A stretch of 64,000 bases of DNA from G020354785 sp964521285 (GTDB lineage: Bacteria > Bacteroidota > Bacteroidia > Bacteroidales > UBA10428), in assembly GCA_964521285.1 (NCBI GenBank), contig CAZFQS010000003.1, positions 1-64,000 of the forward strand, written 5' to 3'. The notes beneath the pieces are model-generated. The model did not search any database. It had not been told where the DNA came from and was given only the letters and a program-made list of their open reading frames with translations. Within the stretch, counting starts at the first letter, position 1. Each line of letters opens with the position of its first letter. Shown here piece after piece: positions 51,263 through 61,339 of this stretch. Position numbers and translations under genes: made by a program.

Positions 51263-53497
51263 TTAATCGGTTTTATACCATTCTTCAAATGCCTGCAGGA
51301 CTGTTAAATGAGAAATTAAATATGCCAGTGAACTTTCGGCACCCTGATTACGATTTACACCATAGCTTTCAAGTCCATCACAACAACCCATGGTTTCAAA
51401 ATCGTATAAATTTATTCTGAGATCATTTTCACCCAGAAACCACATAAAGGAAGTAAATAATTTATTCAGGTATTCTTTATCTTTTGTTAAATGAAAAGCC
51501 TGATGAAACATCAAAACCATAGCCTGCGTATCCACTGGTTGCTGAGCATACATGGATTGCTCACCACCTTTTTTATGCCAATTTTCGTTACCGATGACGG
51601 ATAAATAGTCCTCTTTAAGTGAAATCCCTGCTAAGAAACTCATTGTTTCCAAGGCAGTCACAGTTATTTTATCATCGTTTAATATTTCAGAGGAATGTAA
51701 AAGAGCGAGTGGTAACATACCATTATCGTAAGCTAACAATGGCTCAAACCATTTCCAGTCAGGTGAGCTATTTTCTTCATAATGAAGGATTAGCTTATAG
51801 GCAAGATTTCTTAATCTTTCCTTCATTAATTCATCGTCCATATTACTTCTAAGGTAATAGCTGATACCTACCATTGTATTGGCAATACCTCTAATAGACT
51901 GAAGTTTTTCAAAATTTGGGGATGCATTAAAGAATATTAATTTGCCGCTTTGGTAATAGGCGTCATTGGGGGCATTGTAAAGCAGGTATCCGAGAGCCCA
52001 AACAGCTCTTCCAAAGGAATCTTCCGAACCAACTGTATCGAGAAAGTTCCTGTTAAAGCTGAGAAAATTCCTGAATGTCCCGTCTTTGTTTTGCATATAT
52101 TGTATATAGCTTAAATATATGGGAGATAATTTAAGAGCGAGAGTATTCTTTTTTTGCCGGTATGCCATTAAAACCATTAATAATGCCCGGGCATTATCAT
52201 CAAGACAGTATCCTTCTTTAAGGTTTGGAATACCAAATTTTGCATGCTGGATTATCCCCGTGTCGTCAGTTAACCTTTCTATATGAACAAGAGAAAATGG
52301 CGGAAGAATAAGCGGATCTATAATCATTTCTTTTTTAACCGCCTCTTCCGGCTTCTCATTTAGCATTTTCTCACTAAGTGCAATATACTTCACCCCTATT
52401 TTTGGCCAGGTAATTTTTCTGCCATAATCATACGCTTTTTGTCTAAGGTTTTTTAATAAATCCGGCTTGTCTAACAATTCCATAAGAATCTTTGAAAGTT
52501 CTTTAGAATCATCAAAGTTAAAAAGCCGGCCTCGTCCTTCTGCCAATAATTCCTGAGCATGCCAGTAAGGAGTTGAAATACCAGCCGATCCCACACCTAC
52601 AGCATATGAAAGTGTACCACTTGTAACCTGGGCTTCATTCAAGTAAGGAGTAATATAAATATCAGCAGCAGATAGGTATTTAAACAATTCTTTTTGACTA
52701 ATGAATTCATTCAGGAAAAATGTATGTTTTTCCATTTTGAGGCTTTTGATTAACAGCTGAAGGTAATTACGATATTCTTCACCGGAATGCCGAAGTACAT
52801 TTGGGTGAGTTTTTCCCAGAATTAAATAAAGAACCTCAGGAAATTTTTCTACAACTTTTGGTAATGCTTTTATTACCGTCTCAATACCTTTATTCCTGCT
52901 TAAAAAACCAAAGGTAACCAAGACTTTTTTATTTTCGAGTTTGAACTCCTTTTTAGATTGTTCCTGGTTAAACTGGATATCGGGCACACCATGTTCTATA
53001 AAAATAATTTTTTCTTTTTGTATATTATAAATAATTGTAAGAAACTCAATCGCTTTGTTGCTCATTAAAACTATCTTATTAGCCATTTTACAAATCTCCT
53101 GTATGACGGCTTTTTCGTTGTATGAGGGATCCTTGACAACTGTGTGAAGGGTTACGATAAAAGGAATTTCAAGCCTGTGAAGTAAAGGAAGTATATAAAT
53201 ACCACTCTGCCCGCCAAAAATACCAAATTCATGTTCCAGTATACATAGGTCTGCTCCGCTGATATTAATGAATTTCGCTGCCTTTATATAGTCCCGCTGA
53301 TGCTCCTGTCTGATTGTTAACTTTACTTCCCCGGGATAATCATAGGTTTGCTCATAATCATCCATGGCGATAACAAATCTTTCGATAGGATCCCCTTTTA
53401 CTCCATTATTGTTAACCATGGATTTGAGTAAGTTCCTGGTAAAGGTTCCAATACCACACTCCCTGGGGGGATATGTTCCAATATACGCAATTTTCAT
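51263..53497 (-). CDS. GT4 glycosyltransferase fused to a helical-barrel domain
   Basis: A 744-residue protein. Residues 1-370 are a GT4 glycosyltransferase (Y-I-G-T-Y-P-P-R-E-C-G-I-G-T-F-T at 5-20; Y-I-T-P-Y-L near 290). Residues 400-744 form an alpha-helical domain with repeated aromatic helices (C-L-D-D-N-A-R-A-L-L-M-V-L-M; S-F-G-R-A-V-W-A-L-G-Y), like an (alpha/alpha)6 toroid. The helical part may bind or trim a glycan, so making and processing would be joined in one chain. It is the first gene of the operon with the short GH130 and GT4 genes. Confidence 0.85.
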   Translation of the reverse strand: MKIAYIGTYPPRECGIGTFTRNLLKSMVNNNGVKGDPIERFVIAMDDYEQTYDYPGEVKLTIRQEHQRDYIKAAKFINISGADLCILEHEFGIFGGQSGIYILPLLHRLEIPFIVTLHTVVKDPSYNEKAVIQEICKMANKIVLMSNKAIEFLTIIYNIQKEKIIFIEHGVPDIQFNQEQSKKEFKLENKKVLVTFGFLSRNKGIETVIKALPKVVEKFPEVLYLILGKTHPNVLRHSGEEYRNYLQLLIKSLKMEKHTFFLNEFISQKELFKYLSAADIYITPYLNEAQVTSGTLSYAVGVGSAGISTPYWHAQELLAEGRGRLFNFDDSKELSKILMELLDKPDLLKNLRQKAYDYGRKITWPKIGVKYIALSEKMLNEKPEEAVKKEMIIDPLILPPFSLVHIERLTDDTGIIQHAKFGIPNLKEGYCLDDNARALLMVLMAYRQKKNTLALKLSPIYLSYIQYMQNKDGTFRNFLSFNRNFLDTVGSEDSFGRAVWALGYLLYNAPNDAYYQSGKLIFFNASPNFEKLQSIRGIANTMVGISYYLRSNMDDELMKERLRNLAYKLILHYEENSSPDWKWFEPLLAYDNGMLPLALLHSSEILNDDKITVTALETMSFLAGISLKEDYLSVIGNENWHKKGGEQSMYAQQPVDTQAMVLMFHQAFHLTKDKEYLNKLFTSFMWFLGENDLRINLYDFETMGCCDGLESYGVNRNQGAESSLAYLISHLTVLQAFEEWYKTD

Positions 53498-53951
53498 AAT
53501 TATGGGGATTAAACTTGGAAAAAATAAGAAATGATTGTTGCGGTATAAAACTTTTATAAAGATAATCTAAATTCGTGTCTTTTATACATTTTATTGTTTA
53601 TTCTTAATAGAGATATGAGTTTATTCATCATTTGAAACAAGACTAATAATTCTTTTTTTCTTTTATATTTAACTGACATAATTCATGTTGTTTTGTAATT
53701 TAAGGTACTAACTGTAATACCCGGAAATTTTTAATAAGCTTATCATGAACCGCATTGAAAGGATATCTTCAATTTTAATTTTGCTGCAGGCCAAAAAAAT
53801 TATCTCGACCGTCCAAAATATTATTAAGGATTTGTTGATGAAAAAATATAGGTAACCAGGTTGAAATGTATTTTCTGGTCGATTCTTTATCATATATAGG
53901 CAGATGGCTTTTAATGCACGGCAGCAATGAAAAAATAATAAAACCTGATAG
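53498..53951. other. Gene-poor stretch with decayed sequence
   Basis: These 454 bases hold the promoter region of the glycosyltransferase operon and, from about 53720, fragments that appear to be the missing front of the methyltransferase pseudogene in changing frames (for example a short A-A-G-Q-K-N-Y-L-D-R-P-K-Y-Y segment). No intact gene is present. Confidence 0.45.
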
Positions 53952-54284
53952 TCTGAAAACCATAATGAAAATTTCGATAGTGTTTTCTCTAACGCCACAT
54001 TACATGAACTGGCAGATCCTGTTAAGACACTTAATGAAGTTTACAGGGTTCTTAAACCAGGTGGTAAATATTATATAAGTGATCTCAGAAGAGATATGAA
54101 TCCTGTTATCAGGTATTTCATGAAGAAAAGTACAAAATCCACGGAACTTGTATCAGGACTAATATCCTCGATAAATGCTTCCTATACAAAAAGGGAAACA
54201 GAAGATCTTTTTGTTAATACAGATTTAAAATTATATAAGATTACAATAAATCCTTTTAGTATTTTTGTAAAGGGAATAAAATAA
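53952..54284 (+). pseudogene. C-terminal remnant of a class I methyltransferase
   Basis: An open frame with no start, after an in-frame TAG at 53949, reads F-D-S-V-F-S-N-A-T-L-H-E-L-A-D-P, then V-Y-R-V-L-K-P-G-G-K-Y-Y-I-S-D and on to a natural end at 54284. These are motifs III and post-III of a Methyltransf_11-type enzyme. The SAM-binding loop (motif I) is not found upstream in any frame. The gene has lost its 5' half and has stop codons before it, so it is broken. Confidence 0.65.
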
Positions 54285-54342
54285 TAACTGGCAGATAATA
54301 AAAGTATTTATCCGCAGAATATAAAATTAAATCCAAAGTAAA

Positions 54343-55056
54343 ATGAAAACAATCGGACTCATAGGAGGAACAGGATATATCTCTACAATTGAATACTATA
54401 AGATTATAAACGAGACAATAAATATGAAATTAGGCGGACTCAATTTTGCCAGGTGTGTTTTATACTCTTTTAATTACGGAGAGATTGATGAGCTTAATAA
54501 ACAGGATGATATGCAGAGTATTTATAAGCTTCTGCTAAATGCAGCAAATAAAGTAATTGATGCCGGTGCAGAATTTATCCTGCTATGTGCAAATACATTG
54601 CATTATTTCGCTGATGAACTGGAAAAGGATATACCAGTACCGTTAATAAATATTGCTTCGGCAACTGCAAAATATATAAAAAATAAACAAATAACGACAG
54701 TGGGATTACTTGGCACAAAACAGACTATGGAACAGGATTTTTACAAATCAAAACTGACTGATAATGGAATTGAGGTTCTTATTCCTAACAATGATGAAAG
54801 AGAATTTATTCATAATACAATAATAAATGAGCTCCTTATAGGGAAATTCAGGAACGAATCAAGAGAAAAAATGATTGCTTTAATTAAAAGATTAAACAGG
54901 TTCGGGGCAAAAGGAATAGTTGTGGGCTGTACAGAAATCCCGCTGCTTATCAGTCAGGAAGATACTGATATACCTTTATATAATACACTGCTTATACACT
55001 CTCTGGCGGCCGTGGATTTTGCCCTGGAAAGAAAATTACAGGGATATAACGAATAG
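54343..55056 (+). CDS. Aspartate/glutamate racemase family protein
   Basis: The 237-residue protein has the two cysteine motifs of the family: L-L-C-A-N-T-L-H-Y near 81-89 and V-V-G-C-T-E-I-P-L-L near 190-199, and starts I-G-L-I-G-G-T-G-Y-I-S-T-I-E-Y-Y. The chemistry is amino acid racemisation with two Cys. Close to YgeA/RacX-type amino-acid racemases; the exact substrate is unknown. It stands alone downstream of the methyltransferase remnant and convergent with alaS. Confidence 0.87.
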   Translation: MKTIGLIGGTGYISTIEYYKIINETINMKLGGLNFARCVLYSFNYGEIDELNKQDDMQSIYKLLLNAANKVIDAGAEFILLCANTLHYFADELEKDIPVPLINIASATAKYIKNKQITTVGLLGTKQTMEQDFYKSKLTDNGIEVLIPNNDEREFIHNTIINELLIGKFRNESREKMIALIKRLNRFGAKGIVVGCTEIPLLISQEDTDIPLYNTLLIHSLAAVDFALERKLQGYNE

Positions 55057-55190
55057 TTATATATCTTTTAACAATTGCGTATTATCTTTTGATAAAAAAC
55101 AGGTTTCTGAACAGAGATTATTCACATATTATTTAAGTTGTGAAATCACCGTGCAATTTAGCGGGAATTGATTTAATGTACTTGTATTTA

Positions 55191-57818
55191 TTACTTTTTT
55201 ATATAGCCAACGGCTTTTTTAATAGCTTTGTCTATTCCTCCGGGATTATTACCCCCTGCAGTAGCAAAGAATGGTTGTCCCCCTCCGCCCCCGTCAATTT
55301 CCTTTGCTATGTCCTTAATTATTAGTGAGGCGTCAAGGTTTTTATCTTTTACAAGATTATCAGATATCATGATAGTCAGATTGGCTTTGCCATCCAGATT
55401 TGCACCAATTACCATAAATAAATTTTCAACCTTCCGTTTAACCTGAAAAGCAAGATCCCTTATAGCTTCTGCTGAATCAATATCTATTTTTTCGGCAATC
55501 AGGTTTGCATCTTTTACTTTTCTAATTTTATTTATTAACTCGGACTTAAGATTTCTGACTTTTGTTCTTTTGAACTGTTCTATATGCTTCTGAAGTGATG
55601 TATTTTCATCTATCAGGTTCTTAACCGATTTTTCCAAATCCTGCGGGCTCTTTAAAAGCTCATTCAATCTCTTTATAATTTTTGATTGTTTATTAATATA
55701 CTCTTCAGCCTTTGCTCCTGATATTGCCTCAATTCTTCTTATACCTGCAGCAATTGCACTTTCAGAGATAATTTTAAAAAATCCTATTTGTCCAGTAGAT
55801 TCCACATGAGTACCCCCGCATAATTCAACAGAATCGGAAAATTTAATAACACGTACAATATCATCATATTTTTCTCCAAAAAGAGCTATAGCTCCTGCCT
55901 TCTTCGCTTCTTTCAGGGGAACGGACCTGTTTTCTTCTTTATGTATATTTTCTCTTATTTTCTCATTTACCACAGCCTCTATTTTTGATAGTTCCTCATC
56001 TGATATCTTTTGATAATGGGAAAAGTCAAATCGCAGATAATCGGGATGAACCAGGGATCCTTTTTGTTCAACATGGGGACCAAGCACTCTTTGTAAAGCA
56101 TAATGAAGTAAATGGGTAGCGGTATGATTATTAGCAGTATCAATCCTGCTTTTAATGTTAACGACGGCTTTGAATGATGAACGCGGACTAGCAGGTAACT
56201 TTTCTGTAATATGAATAATAAGATTATTTTCCTTAATAGTATTTAGTATTTTTATCTTTTCTTTATTATCATCAATATATCCTGAATCGCCCACCTGTCC
56301 GCCACTTTCTGCATAAAAAGGCGTACGGTTAAATACCAGGTGATATAACTCCTTATTTCTTGTTTTAACTTTCCTGTACCTGGTTATTTTAATTTCAGCC
56401 TCAAGATAATCGTAACCTATAAACTCTTCTTTTTCATCTTCTGAACCATTAATAAAACTCCACTCTTCTGTTTCTAAAGTTCCAGCGTTTTTTGAGCGTT
56501 CTTTTTGTTTGATCATTTCTATTTCAAATTCTTTTCTGTTTACATTAAGATCATGCTCTTTAAGAATTAATTCTGTGAGATCTAACGGGAATCCGTATGT
56601 GTCATATAATTCAAAGGCAATTTCACCGGATATTACCTTATTTTTCCCTGATTTTGCGGTTGAAATTATTTGATCCAAAAGTCTGATTCCTGTCTCAAGA
56701 GTCCTTAAAAATGATAGCTCTTCCTCTTTTATTACTGTTTCAATAAGCTGTTGTTGAGCCTTAATTTCAGCAAAGGTACTACCCATAGTTTTTATGAGCA
56801 CAGGTACAAGTTTATATATCAACGGTTCCTTCTGGCTAAGGAAAGTAAAGTAGTATCGCACAGCCCTTCGTAAAATTCTCCTTATAACATATCCTGCTTT
56901 AACATTCGAAGGTAACTGACCATCAGCAATTGCAAAAGAAATTGCCCTAAGGTGATCAGCAACTACCCTCATTGCGATATCAGACTTTTTTGAATCACCG
57001 TAATTTATTTTACATAACCTGGAAAGTTCTTCAATTATCGGTCGGAATATATCTGTATCATAATTTGAAGTCTTCTCCTGCATAACCATACATAACCTCT
57101 CAAATCCCATTCCTGTATCGACATGCTTCTTTGAGAGTGGTACTAATGTGCCGGCAGCTTTGCGATTGAACTGAATAAATACTAAATTCCATATCTCTAT
57201 AACCTCGGGATGTTCTTTATTAATAAGATTTACTCCCTCATTTATTTTTCTTTCCTTTTCTGATCTAAGATCAATATGTATTTCGGAACAGGGGCCACAA
57301 GGACCAATATCTCCCATTTCCCAGAAATTATCTTTTTTTGAGCCAAACAGTATTCTGTCATTATTCATAAATTCACTCCAGTAATTGAATGCTTCCTCAT
57401 CCCTTTCAATATTGTCATCTTTGCTGCCTTCAAAAACGGTTGCATATAACCTGTCTTTTTCAATTTTTAGTTCATCTGTCAGAAATTCCCATGCCCATGC
57501 TATAGCTTCCTTTTTAAAATAATCACCAAACGACCAGTTACCTAACATTTCAAACATCGTATGATGATATGTGTCATGCCCAACTTCTTCAAGATCGTTA
57601 TGTTTACCCGATACCCTGAGGCACTTTTGAGTATTGACAATTCTTTTATGGTTAACCGGAGAATTACCGAGAAAGATATTCTTAAACTGATTCATCCCCG
57701 CATTTGTAAACATTAAGGTAGGATCATTTTTAACTACCATAGGTGCGGAAGGCACAACAATATGTCCCTTCAAACTGAAAAAATCAAGAAATCTCTGACG
57801 AACATTAGACGAATTCAT
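55191..57818 (-). CDS. alaS: Alanyl-tRNA synthetase
   Basis: An 875-residue class II synthetase with all domains: N-terminal catalytic core (motif 1 near F-T-N-A-G-M-N-Q-F-K at 33-42; motif 2 H-T-M-F-E-M-L-G-N-W-S-F-G-D near 87-100), the editing domain with zinc motif H-T-A-T-H near 569, S-V-E-L-C-G-G-T-H near 663, and the C-Ala end G-G-G-G-G-Q-P-F-F-A-T-A-G near the C-terminus. It charges tRNA-Ala and clears Ser and Gly. It is divergent from the M23 peptidase genes. Confidence 0.97.
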   Translation of the reverse strand: MNSSNVRQRFLDFFSLKGHIVVPSAPMVVKNDPTLMFTNAGMNQFKNIFLGNSPVNHKRIVNTQKCLRVSGKHNDLEEVGHDTYHHTMFEMLGNWSFGDYFKKEAIAWAWEFLTDELKIEKDRLYATVFEGSKDDNIERDEEAFNYWSEFMNNDRILFGSKKDNFWEMGDIGPCGPCSEIHIDLRSEKERKINEGVNLINKEHPEVIEIWNLVFIQFNRKAAGTLVPLSKKHVDTGMGFERLCMVMQEKTSNYDTDIFRPIIEELSRLCKINYGDSKKSDIAMRVVADHLRAISFAIADGQLPSNVKAGYVIRRILRRAVRYYFTFLSQKEPLIYKLVPVLIKTMGSTFAEIKAQQQLIETVIKEEELSFLRTLETGIRLLDQIISTAKSGKNKVISGEIAFELYDTYGFPLDLTELILKEHDLNVNRKEFEIEMIKQKERSKNAGTLETEEWSFINGSEDEKEEFIGYDYLEAEIKITRYRKVKTRNKELYHLVFNRTPFYAESGGQVGDSGYIDDNKEKIKILNTIKENNLIIHITEKLPASPRSSFKAVVNIKSRIDTANNHTATHLLHYALQRVLGPHVEQKGSLVHPDYLRFDFSHYQKISDEELSKIEAVVNEKIRENIHKEENRSVPLKEAKKAGAIALFGEKYDDIVRVIKFSDSVELCGGTHVESTGQIGFFKIISESAIAAGIRRIEAISGAKAEEYINKQSKIIKRLNELLKSPQDLEKSVKNLIDENTSLQKHIEQFKRTKVRNLKSELINKIRKVKDANLIAEKIDIDSAEAIRDLAFQVKRKVENLFMVIGANLDGKANLTIMISDNLVKDKNLDASLIIKDIAKEIDGGGGGQPFFATAGGNNPGGIDKAIKKAVGYIKK

Positions 57819-57957
57819 TTGAAATAAAAAAAATTTTTGACAAAAAATATTAACAATTAATCAACAATCTTCTCTCAAATGGCTTGTAAATTTAAATTTT
57901 TTCTTATAGATTTGTTGGTATCAGTACTAAATTATTACTTAACAATATTGATAGCAC

Positions 57958-58917
57958 TTGGGCAAAAACAGTAAAAGATATAAATATAATTATAATAGTT
58001 TAACATTTGAAACAATAAATATTAGTCCAGGTAAAAAGATTTTTATATCCCTGGTTTTTATATTTACTATCTGTCTTGCTAGCATAATTGGCTATATAGC
58101 AATAAATTCCATAGGATCTCCAAAAGAATTTTTATTAAAGAAAAAAACTAAAGAATTAAATAATCTAATTGAATATTTAAATTATCAATTAGATAGCATT
58201 AGCAATGTGTTATCAGAAAGTCACTTTAAGAATGATAATTTATACAGGACGATACTCGAAATTGACACCATTCCGAAATCAATTAGAGATGCCGGTATTG
58301 GAGGTTCCAAAGAATCTGAAAAAGTAGTAAATCCCAGTAAAGCCGGATTAATACTAGTTACAGCACAAAAAATTGATAAACTGTACAGGCAAATGAATAT
58401 GCAGGCTGAATCTTATGAATATTTACAGATTAAGGCAGATGAAAAAATAAAAAGAATTGAATGTATACCTTCCATTCTACCTCTCTCAGTAGGAGATTTA
58501 ACCTTCATTAGCTCATATTTTGGTACCAGAATTGATCCTTTCTATAACCAACAGAAACCGCACTTCGGATTAGATTTTGTCGCCCCAAAAGGAACAAAAA
58601 TTTATACAACAGGCGATGGAATTGTAACTTTATCAAAATTTTCTCGTAAAGGCTATGGGAATGAGATAATTATTGATCATTCTTTCGGATATAGTACACG
58701 TTATGCACATTTAGATGAAATTTTTATTAAAGAAGGAGAAAAAGTGAAAAGAGGACAATTAATAGGTACATTAGGCAATACAGGACGATCAACTGGACCC
58801 CATCTCCATTATGAAATAAGGCATAATAATAAGCCTATTAATCCTATTTATTACTACTCGGATGAAATATCTAGTGAAGAATACGAAAGAATGTTGAATA
58901 ATATTAATTTCCGGTAA
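57958..58917 (+). CDS. M23 family metallopeptidase with membrane anchor
   Basis: The 319-residue protein has a TTG start (no ATG in reach; the text aligns with the ATG start of its neighbour). A membrane helix spans about 26-47, then a coiled-coil linker, then the LytM domain: H-F-G-L-D-F-V-A-P-K-G near 200 with the first zinc His and Asp, and H-L-H-Y-E-I-R near 282 with the last His ligand. It should cut peptidoglycan cross-links or activate such enzymes, from the periplasmic side. The next gene is a close paralogue, 28 bases away. Confidence 0.9.
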   Translation: MGKNSKRYKYNYNSLTFETINISPGKKIFISLVFIFTICLASIIGYIAINSIGSPKEFLLKKKTKELNNLIEYLNYQLDSISNVLSESHFKNDNLYRTILEIDTIPKSIRDAGIGGSKESEKVVNPSKAGLILVTAQKIDKLYRQMNMQAESYEYLQIKADEKIKRIECIPSILPLSVGDLTFISSYFGTRIDPFYNQQKPHFGLDFVAPKGTKIYTTGDGIVTLSKFSRKGYGNEIIIDHSFGYSTRYAHLDEIFIKEGEKVKRGQLIGTLGNTGRSTGPHLHYEIRHNNKPINPIYYYSDEISSEEYERMLNNINFR

Positions 58918-58945
58918 TCGATTAAGTTAATTAAACATTGCTGCT

Positions 58946-59914
58946 ATGCCAAAGAGTAAATACAAGTTTAATCCCGAGTCGCTGAGTTATCTTAAGATTG
59001 AGAAATCTTTAAAACAAAAAATTCTGATTGCCATCGGATATTTCTTTGTGTTTGTCTTTATAGGAGTTATTGGTTATGGTATTATAAGTTCATTTCACGA
59101 TACTCCAAAAGTTAAAGGTCTTAAGCGACAGATTAGTCTGTTAAAAACCAATTATGAAACATTTAATAAGGATCTGAATAATGTTGAATCTCTTCTTGAG
59201 TACTTGCAGGAACGTGATGATAATATTTACAGGACTATTTTCGAAGCAGAACCAATTCATAAATCAGTACGTAATGCTGGTTTTGGCGGAAGCAACAGAT
59301 ACAGTAGTCTCGAACTAACAGATGCAGAAATAGTTGTTCAGACAGCAAAGAGACTGGATAAAATCAGGAAAAAAATGTATGTTCAGTCAGTATCTTATGA
59401 TGAACTTATTGATCTGGCAACAAATAAGGAAAAGATGGTAGCTTCCGTTCCGGCAATCCAGCCCATCGCCAATAAAGATTTAACCCGCACGGCTTCAGGC
59501 TGGGGATATAGAATTCATCCGATATATAAGATAAGAAAGTTCCATTATGGCATGGATTTCACTGCTCCAACAGGTGCTGAAGTATATTCTACAGGAGACG
59601 GAACAATTGAAATAGTCCAGTCTTCAAAGCGCGGATATGGCAATAAGATAGTTGTTAATCATGGATTTGGATATAAAACACTGTATGCACATTTAAGTGG
59701 TTTTAATGTAGAGGTCGGCCAAAAGGTAAAAAGAGGTGATGTAATTGGCTATGTTGGTAATACCGGTCTGTCTACAGCGCCACACCTGCATTATGAAGTT
59801 CACTTAAATAATAAAAAAGTGAATCCTATAAATTATTACTTTAATGATCTGTCTGCAAGTGAATATGATAGAATGATTGAACTATCAACAAAATTTGGAA
59901 AGTCATTTGATTAG
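58946..59914 (+). CDS. M23 family metallopeptidase, paralogue of the previous gene
   Basis: A 322-residue protein with the same layout: membrane helix about 23-47, coiled coil, R-N-A-G-F-G-G-S-N motif near 110, and catalytic H-Y-G-M-D-F-T-A-P-T-G near 202 with H-L-H-Y-E-V-H near 284. Both members keep all zinc ligands, so both may be active. The pair arose by tandem duplication. Such genes next to alaS are, as I recall, a conserved arrangement in Bacteroidota. A good terminator follows at 59944. Confidence 0.92.
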   Translation: MPKSKYKFNPESLSYLKIEKSLKQKILIAIGYFFVFVFIGVIGYGIISSFHDTPKVKGLKRQISLLKTNYETFNKDLNNVESLLEYLQERDDNIYRTIFEAEPIHKSVRNAGFGGSNRYSSLELTDAEIVVQTAKRLDKIRKKMYVQSVSYDELIDLATNKEKMVASVPAIQPIANKDLTRTASGWGYRIHPIYKIRKFHYGMDFTAPTGAEVYSTGDGTIEIVQSSKRGYGNKIVVNHGFGYKTLYAHLSGFNVEVGQKVKRGDVIGYVGNTGLSTAPHLHYEVHLNNKKVNPINYYFNDLSASEYDRMIELSTKFGKSFD

Positions 59915-59943
59915 AAAACATAAACCCCACTACTTATAACAAG

Positions 59944-59976
59944 AAAAAGCTGCCTCAAAAGGACAGCTTTTTTTTT
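59944..59976 (+). terminator. Rho-independent terminator after the M23 pair
   Basis: AAAAAGCTG (59944-59952) pairs with CAGCTTTTT (59964-59972) around an 11-base loop, with the T-run extended to 59976. It closes the two-gene M23 unit. Confidence 0.85.
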
Positions 59977-60022
59977 ATATATTAGTATTTTTATCAAACC
60001 CATGCATTCAAATTTAAAAATT

Positions 60023-61339
60023 ATGAAACATACGGTTCTTACATTTAGTTATATAGTATTTTGCTATTCACTTTTTGCACAGGATTTAGAAGTCCAGCGT
60101 ATTTTAATAGGCACCAAATCCATGCCTGATACGTCGGAAGTAAGATTAACACTTACAGCACGAATACAATCTTATAATTCATATGTAAAGAATAACAATG
60201 ATATATATGACAGTAGCATTGGGTCGCCTAAATCTGTGATAATATTAGAAGAAAAGAATAAATTCTATATTAATAACCTGGAAAATAAAGCAACTACTGT
60301 ATATGACTTAGCTAACTTTAGTATGCTAAAGAACATTAAACATAAATTCACAAAAGAAAATTCATTCTTATTTAAAGACACATCACTGTTTGATTATAAA
60401 TTTCACACCAGAAATAGCCAGTTTAATATTTTTCAGGGTAAACCGGTAGAGGGATGTTTATCTCATAATAAAAAATATTTATGGGTAACATATTATAGAC
60501 GAACATATGATATGAATGCTGTTGATCCATCAGCATTAGCTATTATTGATACCGACAAAGATGAAATAGTAAGGGTAATGCCAACAGGCCCTCTTCCCAA
60601 AATGATTGCATGTTCGCCCGACAACAGATATATAGCAGTAACTCACTGGGGAGACAATTCCGTAGGGATAATTGATATTAGCAGTAATGATGTTAATAGT
60701 TTTAAGTACATCAAATTATTTGAAGTAGGAAAACGACGCAGTCTGACATACGATAACACGACTAAAATAGACCGGGACAAGGATTGCGGATATTGTCTTA
60801 GAGGTACTGTATTTTCTCCTGACAGTAAATATTTACTGGTAGCCAGAATGGGAGGTGGTGGTATCGCCGTTTTTGACATGACTGGTATGAAATATATCAG
60901 AAGTGTATTTGGGATGCAGACAAATATCAGACACCTTACTGTGCTTGGTGATCAATTGTATATAAGTACAAACATCACCGGTTACGTGCAAATAACAAAT
61001 GTTTATGACTTAATTGATACTGCTATAAATTCAAAATCAGATTATACAAACTGGAAAAGCAGATATGTCGGAAAAGGTATCAGGACTATCGCTGTTTCAG
61101 GAGACAGCAAATATATTTTTGCAGCTGTTAATAATGAAAGCAAAGTATCAGTAATAAGAGCCGCTGACATGAGCATTATATCAACTATAAATGTAGATTC
61201 TTTCCCTGTCGGTATGGATATTGCTAATAAAAACTCAAGGTTGATAGTAACTTCACAAGGAAGAATTTCATCCGGGGGTGGACAATCAGTAATGATATTT
61301 AAAATTGAAAAGGGGACCGAGAAGGGGACAGCGCCCTGA
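60023..61339 (+). CDS. Secreted YncE-like beta-propeller protein
   Basis: The product has 438 residues from the Met at 60023, which gives a clean signal peptide (K-H-T-V-L-T-F-S-Y-I-V-F-C-Y-S-L-F-A-Q); an ATG at 60002 adds seven residues. The mature part has repeated propeller blades: A-C-S-P-D-N-R-Y-I-A-V-T-H-W-G, F-S-P-D-S-K-Y-L-L-V-A-R, A-V-S-G-D-S-K-Y-I-F-A-A-V. A paired Cys (D-C-G-Y-C) lies near 255. Such propellers bind partners or ligands in the envelope; the function is unknown. The last ten codons come from a GC-rich repeat (E-K-G-T-E-K-G-T-A-P). Confidence 0.78.
   Translation: MKHTVLTFSYIVFCYSLFAQDLEVQRILIGTKSMPDTSEVRLTLTARIQSYNSYVKNNNDIYDSSIGSPKSVIILEEKNKFYINNLENKATTVYDLANFSMLKNIKHKFTKENSFLFKDTSLFDYKFHTRNSQFNIFQGKPVEGCLSHNKKYLWVTYYRRTYDMNAVDPSALAIIDTDKDEIVRVMPTGPLPKMIACSPDNRYIAVTHWGDNSVGIIDISSNDVNSFKYIKLFEVGKRRSLTYDNTTKIDRDKDCGYCLRGTVFSPDSKYLLVARMGGGGIAVFDMTGMKYIRSVFGMQTNIRHLTVLGDQLYISTNITGYVQITNVYDLIDTAINSKSDYTNWKSRYVGKGIRTIAVSGDSKYIFAAVNNESKVSVIRAADMSIISTINVDSFPVGMDIANKNSRLIVTSQGRISSGGGQSVMIFKIEKGTEKGTAP

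Noticed and set aside
53708..53998. Minus-strand frame over the decayed methyltransferase region
   Set aside because: The translation shows no family features, and the plus strand holds recognisable methyltransferase motifs over part of the same bases.
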